This document shows, piece after piece, positions 47,324-56,288 of a DNA stretch of 64,000 nucleotides; the stretch's first letter is position 1, and each line of letters begins with the position of its first letter. The stretch lies in NCBI RefSeq assembly GCF_000364605.1, contig NZ_KB822576.1, positions 62,001 through 126,000 of the forward strand, given 5' to 3'. This stretch comes from Nocardioides sp. Iso805N (GTDB taxonomy: Bacteria > Actinomycetota > Actinomycetes > Propionibacteriales > Nocardioidaceae). Below the pieces are notes generated by a model. It made no database searches and was not told where the DNA came from. It was given only the letters and a program-made list of their open reading frames with translations. Both the position numbers and the translations under genes were made by a program.

Positions 47324-48988
47324 CTACCTGCCGGTCCGGCGCCGCAGACCGGAGTAGCGCGGCTCGCGCGCGGTCGCGGCGACGCGACGCAGCTCGTCCA
47401 CGTCCACGATCTTGATCCGCGGTCGACCGGACGCGGCCCCGCGGCGCTTCTCCTCCCGGTCGATCGCCTGCCAGCCGGCGAGGTCGACCATGCCCGGCTG
47501 CCGGCCGCGGATCACTCGGCGCAGGCCCTCCGTCGTACCGACGGGTTCGGGGATGGCGCCGGCGTCCAGGTCGTCGAGCACGCAGCTCACCGTCTCCTCG
47601 GCGTCGGTCTTGTTGGTGCCGATGAACCCCGTCGGGCCACGCTTGACCCAGCCCGCGACGTAGACACCGGGCCGCACCCGACCGGCGTCGTTGGGCACGG
47701 CCCCGCTCTCGGCGTCGTAGGGCAGATCGGTGACCGGCAGCCCGTGGTAGCCCACCGCGCGCAGCAGCATCCCCGCCTCCAGCAGCACCGTCTCCCCCGT
47801 CGGTACGGCGCGGGGCACGCCCTGCTCGTCCACGACCAGCCGGTTGCGGCTGACCTCCACCGCGCTCACCCGGCCCTCGCCATGGACCGCGACGGGCGAG
47901 GCATGGAAGCGCAGCACGATGGTGCGCTTGGCCGGGTCGACCGGGCGCTGCGCCAGGTCGCGCAGCAGCCGCGTCTTGACGTCGTCGCCGACCAACTGCT
48001 GATCGCCGACGTCGACGACGACGTTGATGCCGGCGTGCTCGGCCAGTCCGACCAGCTCGGGCACGGTGAAGGCCGCCTCCGCGGGGCCGCGCCGGCCCAG
48101 CACGACCACCTCGCGCACGTTGCTCGCCAGCAGCCCGGCCAGCGGCAGCGTCGAGATGTCGGTGGACTCGAGGGCGCGCGGGTCCTCGGCCAGGATCCGC
48201 GCACAGTCGAGCGCGACATTGCCGTTGCCGACGATGACCACGCGCTCGTGGGAGAGGTCGACGGCCAGGTCCTGCTTGTCCGGGTGGCCGTTGTACCAGC
48301 CGACGAAGTCGGTGGCCGAGAGCGAGCCCGCGTGGTCGTCGCCCGGGATGTTCAGCGGCTTGTCGCTGGCAGCGCCGACGGTGTATAGCACCGCGTGGTA
48401 GCGCGCTGCAAGCTCTGCGTGGGAGATGTCCTTGCCGACCTCGACGCCGAGGAAGTAGCGGAAGCCCGGCTGCGTCTCGATCTGGCCGAAGAGCCTTTCG
48501 ATCTGCTTGGTGCGCTGGTGGTCCGGAGCGACCCCGGCGCGGACCAGTCCGTAGGGCGTGGGCAGCCGGTCGAAGACGTCCACGCTGATCTCGGGGTGCT
48601 TGAGCAGCTCGTCCGCCGCGTAGAGCCCCGCTGGGCCGGCTCCGACCACGGCCACCCGGAACGGTCCCGAGCGCTGCAGCCGGCGCTGCTCATGCACCAG
48701 CGCGAGCGGGGTGCGGTCCGCATGCGGGAAGACCTGGAAGTACTCGGCGTTCAGCGCCAGGAACGGTAGCTGCGAGCCCGTCAGCGTCGTGTGCGGGACG
48801 ACCGCATCCGCCGGACAGGCGGTGGCGCAGGCACCGCAATCCACGCAGGCGTCGGGATCGACGTACAGCATCTCGGCCTCGGCGAAGCCGGGCTCACCCG
48901 GCGCCGGGTGGATGCAGTTGACCGGGCACGCCACCACGCACGAGGCGTCGGAGCAGCAGGACTGGATGACGACGTGAGGCACGAGCAC
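47324..48988 (-). CDS. fprB: Ferredoxin/ferredoxin-NADP reductase fusion (FprB-like)
   Basis: 554 residues. The N-terminal 75 are a 7Fe-type ferredoxin with two cysteine sets: C11-C17-C21-P and C48-x2-C51-x2-C54-x3-C58-P. The rest is an adrenodoxin-reductase-like flavoprotein, with FAD loop VVGAGPAGLYAADEL (about 114-128) and NADP loop VIVGNGNVALD. Electrons from NADPH would pass through FAD to the built-in ferredoxin. The frame starts at GTG 48988. It follows the AurF-like oxygenase by 61 bp; Mycobacterium tuberculosis fprB also lies beside an AurF-like gene, so it is the likely reductase partner. Confidence 0.93.
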   Translation of the reverse strand: MLVPHVVIQSCCSDASCVVACPVNCIHPAPGEPGFAEAEMLYVDPDACVDCGACATACPADAVVPHTTLTGSQLPFLALNAEYFQVFPHADRTPLALVHEQRRLQRSGPFRVAVVGAGPAGLYAADELLKHPEISVDVFDRLPTPYGLVRAGVAPDHQRTKQIERLFGQIETQPGFRYFLGVEVGKDISHAELAARYHAVLYTVGAASDKPLNIPGDDHAGSLSATDFVGWYNGHPDKQDLAVDLSHERVVIVGNGNVALDCARILAEDPRALESTDISTLPLAGLLASNVREVVVLGRRGPAEAAFTVPELVGLAEHAGINVVVDVGDQQLVGDDVKTRLLRDLAQRPVDPAKRTIVLRFHASPVAVHGEGRVSAVEVSRNRLVVDEQGVPRAVPTGETVLLEAGMLLRAVGYHGLPVTDLPYDAESGAVPNDAGRVRPGVYVAGWVKRGPTGFIGTNKTDAEETVSCVLDDLDAGAIPEPVGTTEGLRRVIRGRQPGMVDLAGWQAIDREEKRRGAASGRPRIKIVDVDELRRVAATAREPRYSGLRRRTGR

Positions 48989-49049
48989 TCCGCTCTGGGA
49001 CGGGGCCGGCGACGCCCGCAGGCGCCGCCGGTGAAGACAGGGAAGGAGA

Positions 49050-50063
49050 TCAGGCCGCCGCGGAGGCGACCTCGCTGCGGTGGCGCGAGGGTCGGCCGTC
49101 GATCTTGAGCATCCTCCACAGCAGCTTGGCCGCGCCCGTGCGGATCCCCAGGTTGTCCGCCAGCAGCCGTACGTCGCCGAACAGGTCCCGCAGCACCTTG
49201 GCGGAGTCCTCGGAGTCCCACCAGATCTGCTTGGCCACCTCGTCCGGGATGCCCATGTCGCGCCGGGCCTGCTTGGAGGGCACCATGATCACGTCGCACA
49301 GCGCTCGCATGACGATCGGGAACAGGTAGGTCAGCAGCCGACGTCTGACCGGCCCCAGGTGTGACCAGTGATGCTCGAGATATTGATGGGCGAAGCCGAT
49401 GTGGCGCGCCTCCTCGGCGATGTGGATCTGCATCACGCGGTCGATGAGCGGGTGACTTCCACCGGCGCGCATGATGCTCTTCTGCAAGTGGTCGATCGGC
49501 TCCTCGCCGGCGAGGATGCCGACGAAGAACAGCTCGGGGAACCACGTGCCCGCCGAGGTCACCAGCGGCGCGGTGCGGGCGAACCACTTAGGCGCTCCGG
49601 CGACGTTCTCGATGCCGGCGTTGGCCACGAAGCGGTTCACCGACTCCTGGAACATCTGGATGTGGTGGGTCTCCTCGGTGACCTCGTGCATCGCGTAGCG
49701 GAACTCGGGATTGCCGTCCTCGGCCAGGATCAGGTGGTTCATCACGCCACCGATGAGCACCTGCTCGAACTGGCGGCCGACCTTGGCGATCTGGACGTAG
49801 CGGTAGGCACCGACCTCGATCTGACGCTCTCGCGGCAGCGACTTGTACCAGTCGCTGGCTCCGATCTCGTCGGCCTCGGTGAGGATGAGCCGCTCGTCGT
49901 CGGGGCGGATGTCGAAGGCCGGGTCGTCCCAGGGGATGTCCTTGAAGGCCTGGAAGTGATGGTCCACCGACGCCTGCGACAGCGTGCGCAGGGTGTCGTA
50001 GTAGGCCTGCCTGCCTTGCGGCACCCGGCCCTCGGCAGCCTGCTCCGGCTTCACCGCGGTCAT
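49050..50063 (-). CDS. AurF-like di-iron oxygenase
   Basis: 337 residues, one ferritin-like domain. Di-iron ligands can be placed at the AurF spacing: Glu100, Glu/His in TEETHHIQMF (130-134), Glu187 or 188 in AGEEP, His214, Glu218 and His221 in HIAEEARHIGF. AurF oxidises aryl amines to nitro groups; many relatives have unknown substrates, and no arylamine biosynthesis gene is nearby. First gene of the operon with the reductase, TetR and HIT genes. A 13-bp palindrome 38 bp upstream is a likely operator. Confidence 0.85.
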   Translation of the reverse strand: MTAVKPEQAAEGRVPQGRQAYYDTLRTLSQASVDHHFQAFKDIPWDDPAFDIRPDDERLILTEADEIGASDWYKSLPRERQIEVGAYRYVQIAKVGRQFEQVLIGGVMNHLILAEDGNPEFRYAMHEVTEETHHIQMFQESVNRFVANAGIENVAGAPKWFARTAPLVTSAGTWFPELFFVGILAGEEPIDHLQKSIMRAGGSHPLIDRVMQIHIAEEARHIGFAHQYLEHHWSHLGPVRRRLLTYLFPIVMRALCDVIMVPSKQARRDMGIPDEVAKQIWWDSEDSAKVLRDLFGDVRLLADNLGIRTGAAKLLWRMLKIDGRPSRHRSEVASAAA

Positions 50064-50100
50064 GTCGAACCCCCGTTACATCGTTGGAAACAAAGACGAC

Positions 50101-50113
50101 ATACCGACGGTAT
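50101..50113. promoter_or_regulatory. 13-bp palindrome upstream of the AurF-like gene
   Basis: ATACCG-A-CGGTAT is a perfect palindrome 38 bp before the ATG, in a locally AT-richer stretch. It is a plausible operator for the TetR regulator encoded two genes downstream. Confidence 0.5.
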
Positions 50114-50191
50114 ATCGAGGGTGGCCCCGATCACAAGGGTTTGCGCGACACCGTGTCACGGAAAGATATTCGAAGCGCTCGGAAACACGAC

Positions 50192-50224
50192 GGGCCGGCC
50201 CGACACGAGGTGTCGGACCGGCCC
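50192..50224 (-). terminator. Second hairpin beyond thrS
   Basis: A 15-bp stem with one mismatch (50192-50206 with 50210-50224) and GAG loop. It backs up the perfect hairpin nearer to thrS and lies in the gap before the AurF-like promoter. Confidence 0.7.
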
Positions 50225-50242
50225 GGCGGGGCGCTGAAGGGA

Positions 50243-50274
50243 AGCCGTACGACGCCGCGCGGCGTCGTACGGCT
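50243..50274 (-). terminator. thrS terminator hairpin
   Basis: A perfect 32-bp palindrome (16 bp each arm, 50243-50258 with 50259-50274), 5 bases after the thrS stop. Together with the hairpin at 50192-50224 it insulates the AurF-like operon from thrS. Confidence 0.88.
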
Positions 50275-50279
50275 GATGC

Positions 50280-52277
50280 TCAGACCTGCTCGCGCGACTC
50301 CACGGCGGCGACCACCCGAGCGATCGCGTCGGCGATCGGAACGCCGTTGTCCTGGCGACCGTCGCGGTAGCGGAAGCTGACCGCGCCCTTCTCCACGTCC
50401 TCGCCGCCGGCGATGAGCATGAAGGGCACCTTCTGCAGCTGGGCGTTGCGGATCTTCTTCTGGAAGCGGTCGTTGGAATCGTCGACCTCGACCCGGATAC
50501 CGGCCTTCTTCAGTTGTCCGGCGACGTCGTAGAGGTAGTCGGCGAACGCATCGGCAACGGGGATCGCCTGCACCTGGACCGGCGCGAGCCACGGCGGCAT
50601 GGCGCCGGCGTAGTGCTCCACCAGCACGCCGAGGAACCGCTCGATCGAGCCGAACTTGGCCGAGTGGATCATCACCGGCTGCTGCCGGCTGCCGTCGGCA
50701 GCCTGGTACTCCAGCTCGAAGCGCGCGGGCTGGTTGAAGTCGTACTGGACGGTGCCCATCTGCCAGGTGCGGCCGATCGCGTCCTTGGCCTGGACCGAGA
50801 TCTTCGGACCGTAGAAGGCCGCGCCGCCCGGGTCCGGGACCAGCTCGAGACCGGTCTCGGTGGCGACCTGCTCGAGGATCGCCGTCGCGGTCGCCCAGTC
50901 CTCCTCCGAGCCGATGAACTTGTCCAGCTTCTCCTCGTCGCGGGTCGAGAGCTCGAGGTAGAAGTCGTCGAGACCGAAGTCGCGCAGCACGGTCAGCATG
51001 AAGTTGAGCAGGTGCTTGACCTCGTCAGGGGCCTGCTCCTGGGTGCAGTAGGAGTGGCTGTCGTCCTGGGCGAAGCCGCGCACGCGGGTCAGGCCGTGGA
51101 TCACGCCGGACTTCTCGTAGCGATAGACCGAGCCGAACTCGAAGAGCCGAAGCGGCAGCTCGCGATAGGAGCGTCCCCGCGAACTGAAGATGAGGTTGTG
51201 CATCGGGCAGTTCATCGCCTTGAGCTGATAGTTCGCGCCCTCGAACTCCATCGGCGGGAACATCGTGTCGGCGTAGTGCGGCAGGTGGCCCGAGGTGTGG
51301 AACAGGCCGTCCTTGCTGATGTGCGGGGTGCCGACGTAGGAGAAGCCCTCCTCGATGTGGCGACGGCGGACGTAGTCCTCCATCTCCCGCTTGATGACGC
51401 CACCCTTGGGGTGGAACACCGGCAGGCCCGAACCGATCTCATCGGGGAAGCTGAACAGGTCCAGCTCCTTGCCGAGCTTGCGGTGGTCGCGGCGCTCGGC
51501 CTCCTCGATCCTGTGCAGGTGCTCGTCGAGGGCCTCCTTCGACTCCCACGCGGTGCCGTAGATGCGCTGCAACTGCTTGTTCTTCTCGTCCCCGCGCCAG
51601 TAGGCGGCGGCCGAGCGCATCAGCTTGAACGCCGGGATGCGCTTGGTGGTCGGCAGGTGCGGGCCGCGGCACAGGTCCTTCCAGGCCACCTCGCCGTTGC
51701 GGTTGATGTTGTCGTAGATGGTCAGCTCGCCGGCGCCGACCTCGGCGCTGGCACCCTCGGCAGCGTCGGCGGCACTGCCCTTGAGACCGATCAGCTCGAG
51801 CTTGTAGGGCTCCTCAGCAAGCTCGACCCGGGCATCGTCGTCGGTGGTGACGCGGCGGGAGAAGCGCTGGTTCTCCTTGACGATCTTGCGCATCCGGGAC
51901 TCGATCTTGTCCAGATCGGCCGGCACGAACGGGGTCTCGACGTCGAAGTCGTAGTAGAAGCCGTCCTGGACCGGCGGCCCGATCCCGAGCTTGGCCTGCG
52001 GGAAGATCTCCTGCACCGCCTGCGCCATCACGTGTGCGGTCGAGTGCCGCAGGATGTCGCGGCCGTCCCTGGAGGCGATCTCCACCCCCGCGACCTCGTC
52101 ACCGTCGACGAGCTCGTAGGCGAGGTCCTTGAGGGCGGCAGCACTGGAGGCGTTGCCGACCCGCGCAGCGATGATCTCGGGCTCGTCCTTGAACAGCTCC
52201 CAGGCCTTCGTGCCGGTCGTGACCGACCGTTCCTCACGACCCGCGGGGGTGAGTACGACGATCTTGATCTCGGACAC
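50280..52277 (-). CDS. thrS: Threonyl-tRNA synthetase
   Basis: 665 residues from GTG 52277, with AGGAGAG upstream; the frame stays open far upstream but that is noise. TGS domain at the start, editing domain with [10 protein letters not shown] and the CRGPHLPTT zinc/editing motif, class II core with [39 protein letters not shown] and [16 protein letters not shown], and a C-terminal anticodon domain. A long extra loop with [17 protein letters not shown] lies in the editing region. No T-box leader is visible. Confidence 0.98.
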   Translation of the reverse strand: MSEIKIVVLTPAGREERSVTTGTKAWELFKDEPEIIAARVGNASSAAALKDLAYELVDGDEVAGVEIASRDGRDILRHSTAHVMAQAVQEIFPQAKLGIGPPVQDGFYYDFDVETPFVPADLDKIESRMRKIVKENQRFSRRVTTDDDARVELAEEPYKLELIGLKGSAADAAEGASAEVGAGELTIYDNINRNGEVAWKDLCRGPHLPTTKRIPAFKLMRSAAAYWRGDEKNKQLQRIYGTAWESKEALDEHLHRIEEAERRDHRKLGKELDLFSFPDEIGSGLPVFHPKGGVIKREMEDYVRRRHIEEGFSYVGTPHISKDGLFHTSGHLPHYADTMFPPMEFEGANYQLKAMNCPMHNLIFSSRGRSYRELPLRLFEFGSVYRYEKSGVIHGLTRVRGFAQDDSHSYCTQEQAPDEVKHLLNFMLTVLRDFGLDDFYLELSTRDEEKLDKFIGSEEDWATATAILEQVATETGLELVPDPGGAAFYGPKISVQAKDAIGRTWQMGTVQYDFNQPARFELEYQAADGSRQQPVMIHSAKFGSIERFLGVLVEHYAGAMPPWLAPVQVQAIPVADAFADYLYDVAGQLKKAGIRVEVDDSNDRFQKKIRNAQLQKVPFMLIAGGEDVEKGAVSFRYRDGRQDNGVPIADAIARVVAAVESREQV

Positions 52278-52373
52278 GGTGCTCTCCTGGTGTGCTGGCG
52301 GTGCTCGGCGGTTTCCGACATCGCCGATGCTATCGGCCGCAGCGCGCCGGCCGCGCAGCAGTTCTTCGGCTGC

Positions 52374-52396
52374 TAGTGTTTCGAACGTGCGTTCGA
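52374..52396 (+). promoter_or_regulatory. SOS box and -10 of a leaderless promoter
   Basis: TAGTGT (52374-52379) fits the actinobacterial TANNNT -10. Seven bases later is the GTG start codon at 52387, so the transcript is probably leaderless. TCGAACGTGCGTTCGA (52381-52396), a perfect SOS box, spans both the transcription start and the start codon. The divergent thrS start is about 100 bp away. Confidence 0.82.
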
Positions 52397-52767
52397 CATC
52401 GAGGCGTGCCTCACCGGAGCCGGCGCTGCCCTTCGGCCTGCCCGAGCAGCGAGAGGCACGACCGCGACGGTCTCGGCGCAAGGTCGCGGTGGGCGCGGAG
52501 TTCGTGCACACACTGGGCAGCGACGCCCTGGCCTCGCTCGGCTTCCCGGCCGGCACGCAGATGGTCGTCGACACCACGCGGACCCCGCGGCGCGGCGACA
52601 TCGTCTTCGTGCGCTCGCGCGGACGGCTCAAGGTCGGCGTCCTCGACGTCGAGCTCGGTCGGCCGGCGCTGAGGGCCGACCACGGGACGTTCTGGCTCGA
52701 CCCCACTACCGAGGTGTGGGGTGTGGCCACCGCGGCCGACCCACCCCTCGACGGCCTCGCGTGGTGA
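52387..52767 (+). CDS. Small LexA/UmuD-like (S24-type) protein under SOS control
   Basis: 126 residues from GTG 52387, 7 bases after a -10. No helix-turn-helix. From about residue 34 the pattern resembles the S24 peptidase domain of LexA and Umu[38 protein letters not shown], then [21 protein letters not shown]. Ser45 and Lys82 are 37 residues apart, the same separation as Ser119/Lys156 of E. coli LexA and Ser60/Lys97 of UmuD. The segment that normally holds the self-cleavage site is missing. It could be a DNA-damage-induced regulator, a mutasome subunit or a catalytically dead paralogue; no polymerase gene is adjacent. Confidence 0.72.
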   Translation: MRSTSRRASPEPALPFGLPEQREARPRRSRRKVAVGAEFVHTLGSDALASLGFPAGTQMVVDTTRTPRRGDIVFVRSRGRLKVGVLDVELGRPALRADHGTFWLDPTTEVWGVATAADPPLDGLAW

Positions 52768-52877
52768 CCTCCTGCGACACAGCTCAATCTCGGCCCTGAT
52801 CGGCACGCCGTGGTCGTACGCTGCGAGGGCACCATCGATCCCGGCGCCCGCGTGGCGCCCGTGACGGAGGGACTGGC

Positions 52878-53540
52878 ATGAGCAGCTTCGACGCGACGGA
52901 CACCGATCCCCAGCCGGGCGGCCGGCCATCGTACGGCGGGACCCCAGGCGGGCGTCTGCTGGAGGAGATCGCCAACCATTGGGGGCTGGTGGTCGCCTAC
53001 GGTGTGGCGAGCGCCGCCCTCGGCATCGTGCTCGCGGTCTGGCCGGACGAGACCCTCGTGGTCTGTGCCGTGCTGATCGCGATCCAGCTGATCGTCTCCG
53101 GCGTGATGCGGCTGACCGTCGCCGTAGCCGGGCACGGTCTCGACGGTGGCCTTCGCGCCGTGATCGGCCTCTCCGGCGCGGTCGGGCTGATCATCGGCCT
53201 GCTCTGCCTGCGGCACCCGGTCCAGACGCTGGTCGCGATCAGCCTCCTGATCGGCGTGTGGTGGGTGCTCGCCGGCATCATCGACATCCTCGGCGCCCTG
53301 GTCGCGCCGGTGCCCGGCCGCCGCGGCTGGGACCTGGTCACCGGCGTGATCAGCATCGTGGCCGGAGGCTTCCTGCTGATTGACCCCAAGCTGACCCTGA
53401 CCGCGCTCGTGGTGGTGGTCTGCTTCTGGCTGATCGCGATCGGCATCGTCGCGATCGTGGCCGGCCTGCGGCTGCGATCCCTCGCACGCCAGGCACCCCA
53501 CGCATCGGGCCCGGCCACCGGCCTCCACCCCGTCGGCTGA
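52878..53540 (+). CDS. HdeD/DUF308-family membrane protein
   Basis: 220 residues. About six membrane helices in three hairpins ([118 protein letters not shown]). The helix pairs are internal repeats, as in HdeD. HdeD is linked to acid resistance in E. coli; the role here is unknown. GGAGGG precedes the ATG. The 10-bp gap to the next plus-strand gene suggests cotranscription. Confidence 0.88.
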   Translation: MSSFDATDTDPQPGGRPSYGGTPGGRLLEEIANHWGLVVAYGVASAALGIVLAVWPDETLVVCAVLIAIQLIVSGVMRLTVAVAGHGLDGGLRAVIGLSGAVGLIIGLLCLRHPVQTLVAISLLIGVWWVLAGIIDILGALVAPVPGRRGWDLVTGVISIVAGGFLLIDPKLTLTALVVVVCFWLIAIGIVAIVAGLRLRSLARQAPHASGPATGLHPVG

Positions 53541-53550
53541 GGGCGCGCCC

Positions 53551-54495
53551 GTGACCCAGGAGTCCGCGGCGCGACCTTCGCCGACGGCTGCTCCCGGCCG
53601 CCGCGGCACCTGGCGCACAGCGCTGGTGGCGATCTGCCTGATCCTGCTCGGCCTGGTGGCTCCGCTCTCGATCGTGTCGCTGTGGACGCACTACGAGATC
53701 GCCGACAGCGACAGGTACGTCGCGATGGTCGCGCCCCTGGCCCGCAACCCGGAGATCCAGGACGCGGTCGCCACCCGGCTCACCCAGGAGATCACCTCGC
53801 GGCTCGCGTCCAACGGCGTCGCGATCAACGACACGGTGAGCAGCTGGATCAGCAGCCAGGTCCGCACGTCGGTGGCCACCGGCGCCTTCGGCGCTGCGTG
53901 GGACCAGGCCAACCGCGAGGCGCATCACCAGCTGATCGGGCTGCTGACCGGCACGAGCACCGTGGCCGCGATCCGCGACGACGCGGTGACGATCGACCTG
54001 GCCGCCTTCATCGACCTGGTCAGGGCGCGACTCGTCGACGCCGGGCTCCCGCTCGCCGCGAACATCCCGACGGTGCACGTCGAGTTCACCGTCTTCTCGG
54101 CCCGCCACCTGTCAGTGCTGCAGAAGGTGTTCCGGACACTCGACGACCTGGCCTACGTGCTGCCGTTCGCCGGGCTCGCGCTGCTCGTCGTCGCGCTCGC
54201 GGTCGGCCGCAGCAGGCGCCGTACGCTGCTGGCTGCCGCGCTCGTGCTGGCGCTCTCGATGCTGCTGCTCTGGCTGGCCCTGGCCGTCGCCCGCTACGTC
54301 TACCTCGACGCGGTCTCGGCACGGCAGATCTCCCGGGCCACCGCTGAGGCGTTCTACGACGCCATCACCAGATTCATCCGCACCAGCCTGCTGGTGGTGC
54401 TCGCGTCCTCGGTCGTGGTCGCAGCGATCGCATGGCTGGCGGGGCCGGTCTCCTCGGCCGTACGACGCAGGTCCGGCGCCGGTCCGACCGCCTGA
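53551..54495 (+). CDS. Integral membrane protein with a large external domain, unknown function
   Basis: 314 residues from GTG 53551. One membrane helix (residues 23-45, [20 protein letters not shown]), an outside domain of about 140 residues ([37 protein letters not shown] and so on), then three helices and a short basic tail. The external domain pattern (sequential repeats of LTQEI.., helical) is common in actinobacterial membrane proteins of unknown role. I do not recognise a named family. Convergent with the K+ channel gene, 37 bp apart. Confidence 0.8.
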   Translation: MTQESAARPSPTAAPGRRGTWRTALVAICLILLGLVAPLSIVSLWTHYEIADSDRYVAMVAPLARNPEIQDAVATRLTQEITSRLASNGVAINDTVSSWISSQVRTSVATGAFGAAWDQANREAHHQLIGLLTGTSTVAAIRDDAVTIDLAAFIDLVRARLVDAGLPLAANIPTVHVEFTVFSARHLSVLQKVFRTLDDLAYVLPFAGLALLVVALAVGRSRRRTLLAAALVLALSMLLLWLALAVARYVYLDAVSARQISRATAEAFYDAITRFIRTSLLVVLASSVVVAAIAWLAGPVSSAVRRRSGAGPTA

Positions 54496-54531
54496 GTGCG
54501 GCCGACACGCGACGTTCTGACGTCCCGGCCC

Positions 54532-55059
54532 TCAGTCATCACGGCGCTCAGCATCACGGGGAGGTGCCTGCTGGCGCTCCCGTGCCGAGGCCACGCGGCG
54601 CAGCCTCGAGGTGAGCAGGCTGGCAGCCGTGGTGACGAAGACGACGTCGAAGGCCATCTGGAGGAGCACCAGCACCCGCGCGAGCTGGCCGGTGGCGTGG
54701 ATGTCGCCGTACCCGACGGTGAGCATCGTGGAGGCGGCGAAGTAGAGGGCGTCGACGCGGGTGTGCAACCCGTCGAGCTGCTGCGGATGATGCAGCTGCA
54801 ACACGTAGAACGCGAGCGAGAACACCGCCCAGACCGCGACGATGGCGCAGACCAGGCCGTCGATCCGGCGGTCGGCGCTGGCGAGCGACAACCGCACCTG
54901 AACGAGCACCAGCAGGGCCAGAGCCGCGAAGACGACCAGCGCCGCCACGACCCGCAGGACGACACCTCCCCTGGCATCGGAGTCGACGGGGACGACGAAG
55001 TAGAGCAGCACGATCAGTGCCAGCAGCGCCGCCAGGCGGACACGGTGCCGGATCGTCAC
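54532..55059 (-). CDS. Two-pore-type potassium channel subunit
   Basis: 175 residues with the K+ selectivity filter TVGYGD at 114-119, preceded by the pore helix VDALYFAASTML and flanked by helices (AIVAVWAVFSLAFYVLQL before, LVLLQMAFDVVFVTTAASLL after). Two further helices at the N-terminus make four spans. No cytoplasmic RCK domain is present, so gating is unknown. The start overlaps the DUF1269-like gene stop by 4 bases; it is last in a row of overlapping membrane genes. Confidence 0.93.
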   Translation of the reverse strand: MTIRHRVRLAALLALIVLLYFVVPVDSDARGGVVLRVVAALVVFAALALLVLVQVRLSLASADRRIDGLVCAIVAVWAVFSLAFYVLQLHHPQQLDGLHTRVDALYFAASTMLTVGYGDIHATGQLARVLVLLQMAFDVVFVTTAASLLTSRLRRVASARERQQAPPRDAERRDD

Positions 55060-55604
55060 GGCGCATCGGGCGGGTCCGGCGCGTCGCGCGCGACGGCGTC
55101 ATCGACCAGGGCACGCAGCTCGGCGGGCGCATCGTCGGCGAGGCGCGCGTGGAGCAGCTGGACGTCACCGCGAGCCAGGCCGCGGGCGACGAACGACCTG
55201 ACCGTCTCGGGATCGGCCTCGCTGGAGAGCACCACCAGCGCCGACCGGCCCGGGCCAAGCCGGCTGCGGAGATCCTCCAACATCGAACGCTCGATGCCGA
55301 CGCCTCGCATCTTGCTCAGCAGCGCGCCGACACCGGCCCCTGCGACCGCACCCGCCACCGGCGCGAACAGCACCGCACCGAGGATGACCCCGAGCACCGA
55401 GCCACGACCCGCGCTCATCAGCGCATGGTGCCGCACATGGCCGATCCTGGGCTCGTGCGCTCCGGGGAACCACGTCACCGTGACCGCGTCGTGCACGGTG
55501 AGCGCGTTGCGCTGCTCCAGGTCCTTGAGCCGGACCTCTCCAGCCGCGGCACCCAGCGCCGAGTCGTAGACCCAGACCGTCAATGTCGTCGAACCTGTCA
55601 TCAC
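55056..55604 (-). CDS. DUF1269-family protein
   Basis: 182 residues. N-terminal alpha/beta part LTVWVYDSALGAAAGEVRLKDLEQRNALTVHDAVTVTW, a glycine-rich hydrophobic pair (GSVLGVILGAVLFAPVAGAVAGAGVGALLS), then GIERSMLEDLRSRLGPGRSALVVLSSEAD. This order is the DUF1269 pattern, whose function is not established. GTG 55604 overlaps the upstream stop (GTGA); an ATG one codon on (55601) is possible. Coupled both to the upstream membrane gene and to the K+ channel gene. Confidence 0.85.
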   Translation of the reverse strand: MMTGSTTLTVWVYDSALGAAAGEVRLKDLEQRNALTVHDAVTVTWFPGAHEPRIGHVRHHALMSAGRGSVLGVILGAVLFAPVAGAVAGAGVGALLSKMRGVGIERSMLEDLRSRLGPGRSALVVLSSEADPETVRSFVARGLARGDVQLLHARLADDAPAELRALVDDAVARDAPDPPDAP

Positions 55605-56203
55605 CGCCCCTTTCCCCCTGCGGCCGCCTCAGCGTGATGCCGCGCCTGCCGGGTCCGACCGCGTTGCACGCGATAGCCCAGCACGGTGAGACCCAGCCAC
55701 AAGACCGCGAAGAGCACTCCCCCGGCGGTCGTGTCAGGTCGCCACAGCTGGTCGGTGTCCCCGGACCCGATCCGACCGATCCCGGACAGCAGCAGCGCCG
55801 CTCCGGCCGCGGCGGTCACCATCCGCAGGAAGCCGCGCTGCCACCGGTCCGCGAGGAAGCCGCACAGCACCGCGATCGCAGGTACGACGATGCACGCCAG
55901 CAAGACGTCGGGGTCGCCGTGCCCGACCCCGGAGTCGGTGATGACGAAGACCTTCGCGCCCAGCACCGCGCCGGCGCACAGGCCGCCGATGAAGAAGACC
56001 AGCTTGGCGAACAGCAGCGTCACCACGAACGCCGCCAGGGCCGCGACCAGCCCGACGACGGCCCGGGTCAGCACCGAGGCGTCGAAGACCTCGGCCAGCA
56101 GCCACCCGCCGCCGAAACCCGCGGCCAGCACTCCGAGGCGCAGCGAGACCGCTCCCAGGAAGCACAGCACCGCCCCCAGCACCAACAGGACCATCGCGGA
56201 CAA
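55601..56203 (-). CDS. DUF4203/TMEM198-like membrane protein
   Basis: 200 residues with about six or seven close-packed membrane helices (VLLVLGAVLCFLGAVSLRLGVLAAGFGGGWLLAEV, AVVGLVAALAAFVVTLLFAKLVFFIGGLCAGAVLGAK, and others), ending in a basic His/Ala tail. The arrangement is like the DUF4203 family. Function unknown. 85 bp follow the SulP gene with no terminator-like hairpin. Confidence 0.75.
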   Translation of the reverse strand: MSAMVLLVLGAVLCFLGAVSLRLGVLAAGFGGGWLLAEVFDASVLTRAVVGLVAALAAFVVTLLFAKLVFFIGGLCAGAVLGAKVFVITDSGVGHGDPDVLLACIVVPAIAVLCGFLADRWQRGFLRMVTAAAGAALLLSGIGRIGSGDTDQLWRPDTTAGGVLFAVLWLGLTVLGYRVQRGRTRQARHHAEAAAGGKGR

Positions 56204-56288
56204 GAGGCCCCTCCTCCCCGACCCCGGACGGGACGTTCCGAGTCAACGCCGAGGACGGGGCACCCGCATCACCCATTTCGCACGAGAG

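Noticed and set aside
52387..52767. LexA repressor itself, or type I signal peptidase
   Set aside because: There is no helix-turn-helix and no membrane helix; the VAVGAE stretch looks like a LexA cleavage site but is only 9 residues before Ser45, not about 34.
52278..53618. Upstream extension of thrS by 447 codons
   Set aside because: The extra part runs over the SOS box and the plus-strand LexA/UmuD-like and HdeD genes and has no family resemblance; GTG 52277 has a good ribosome binding site.
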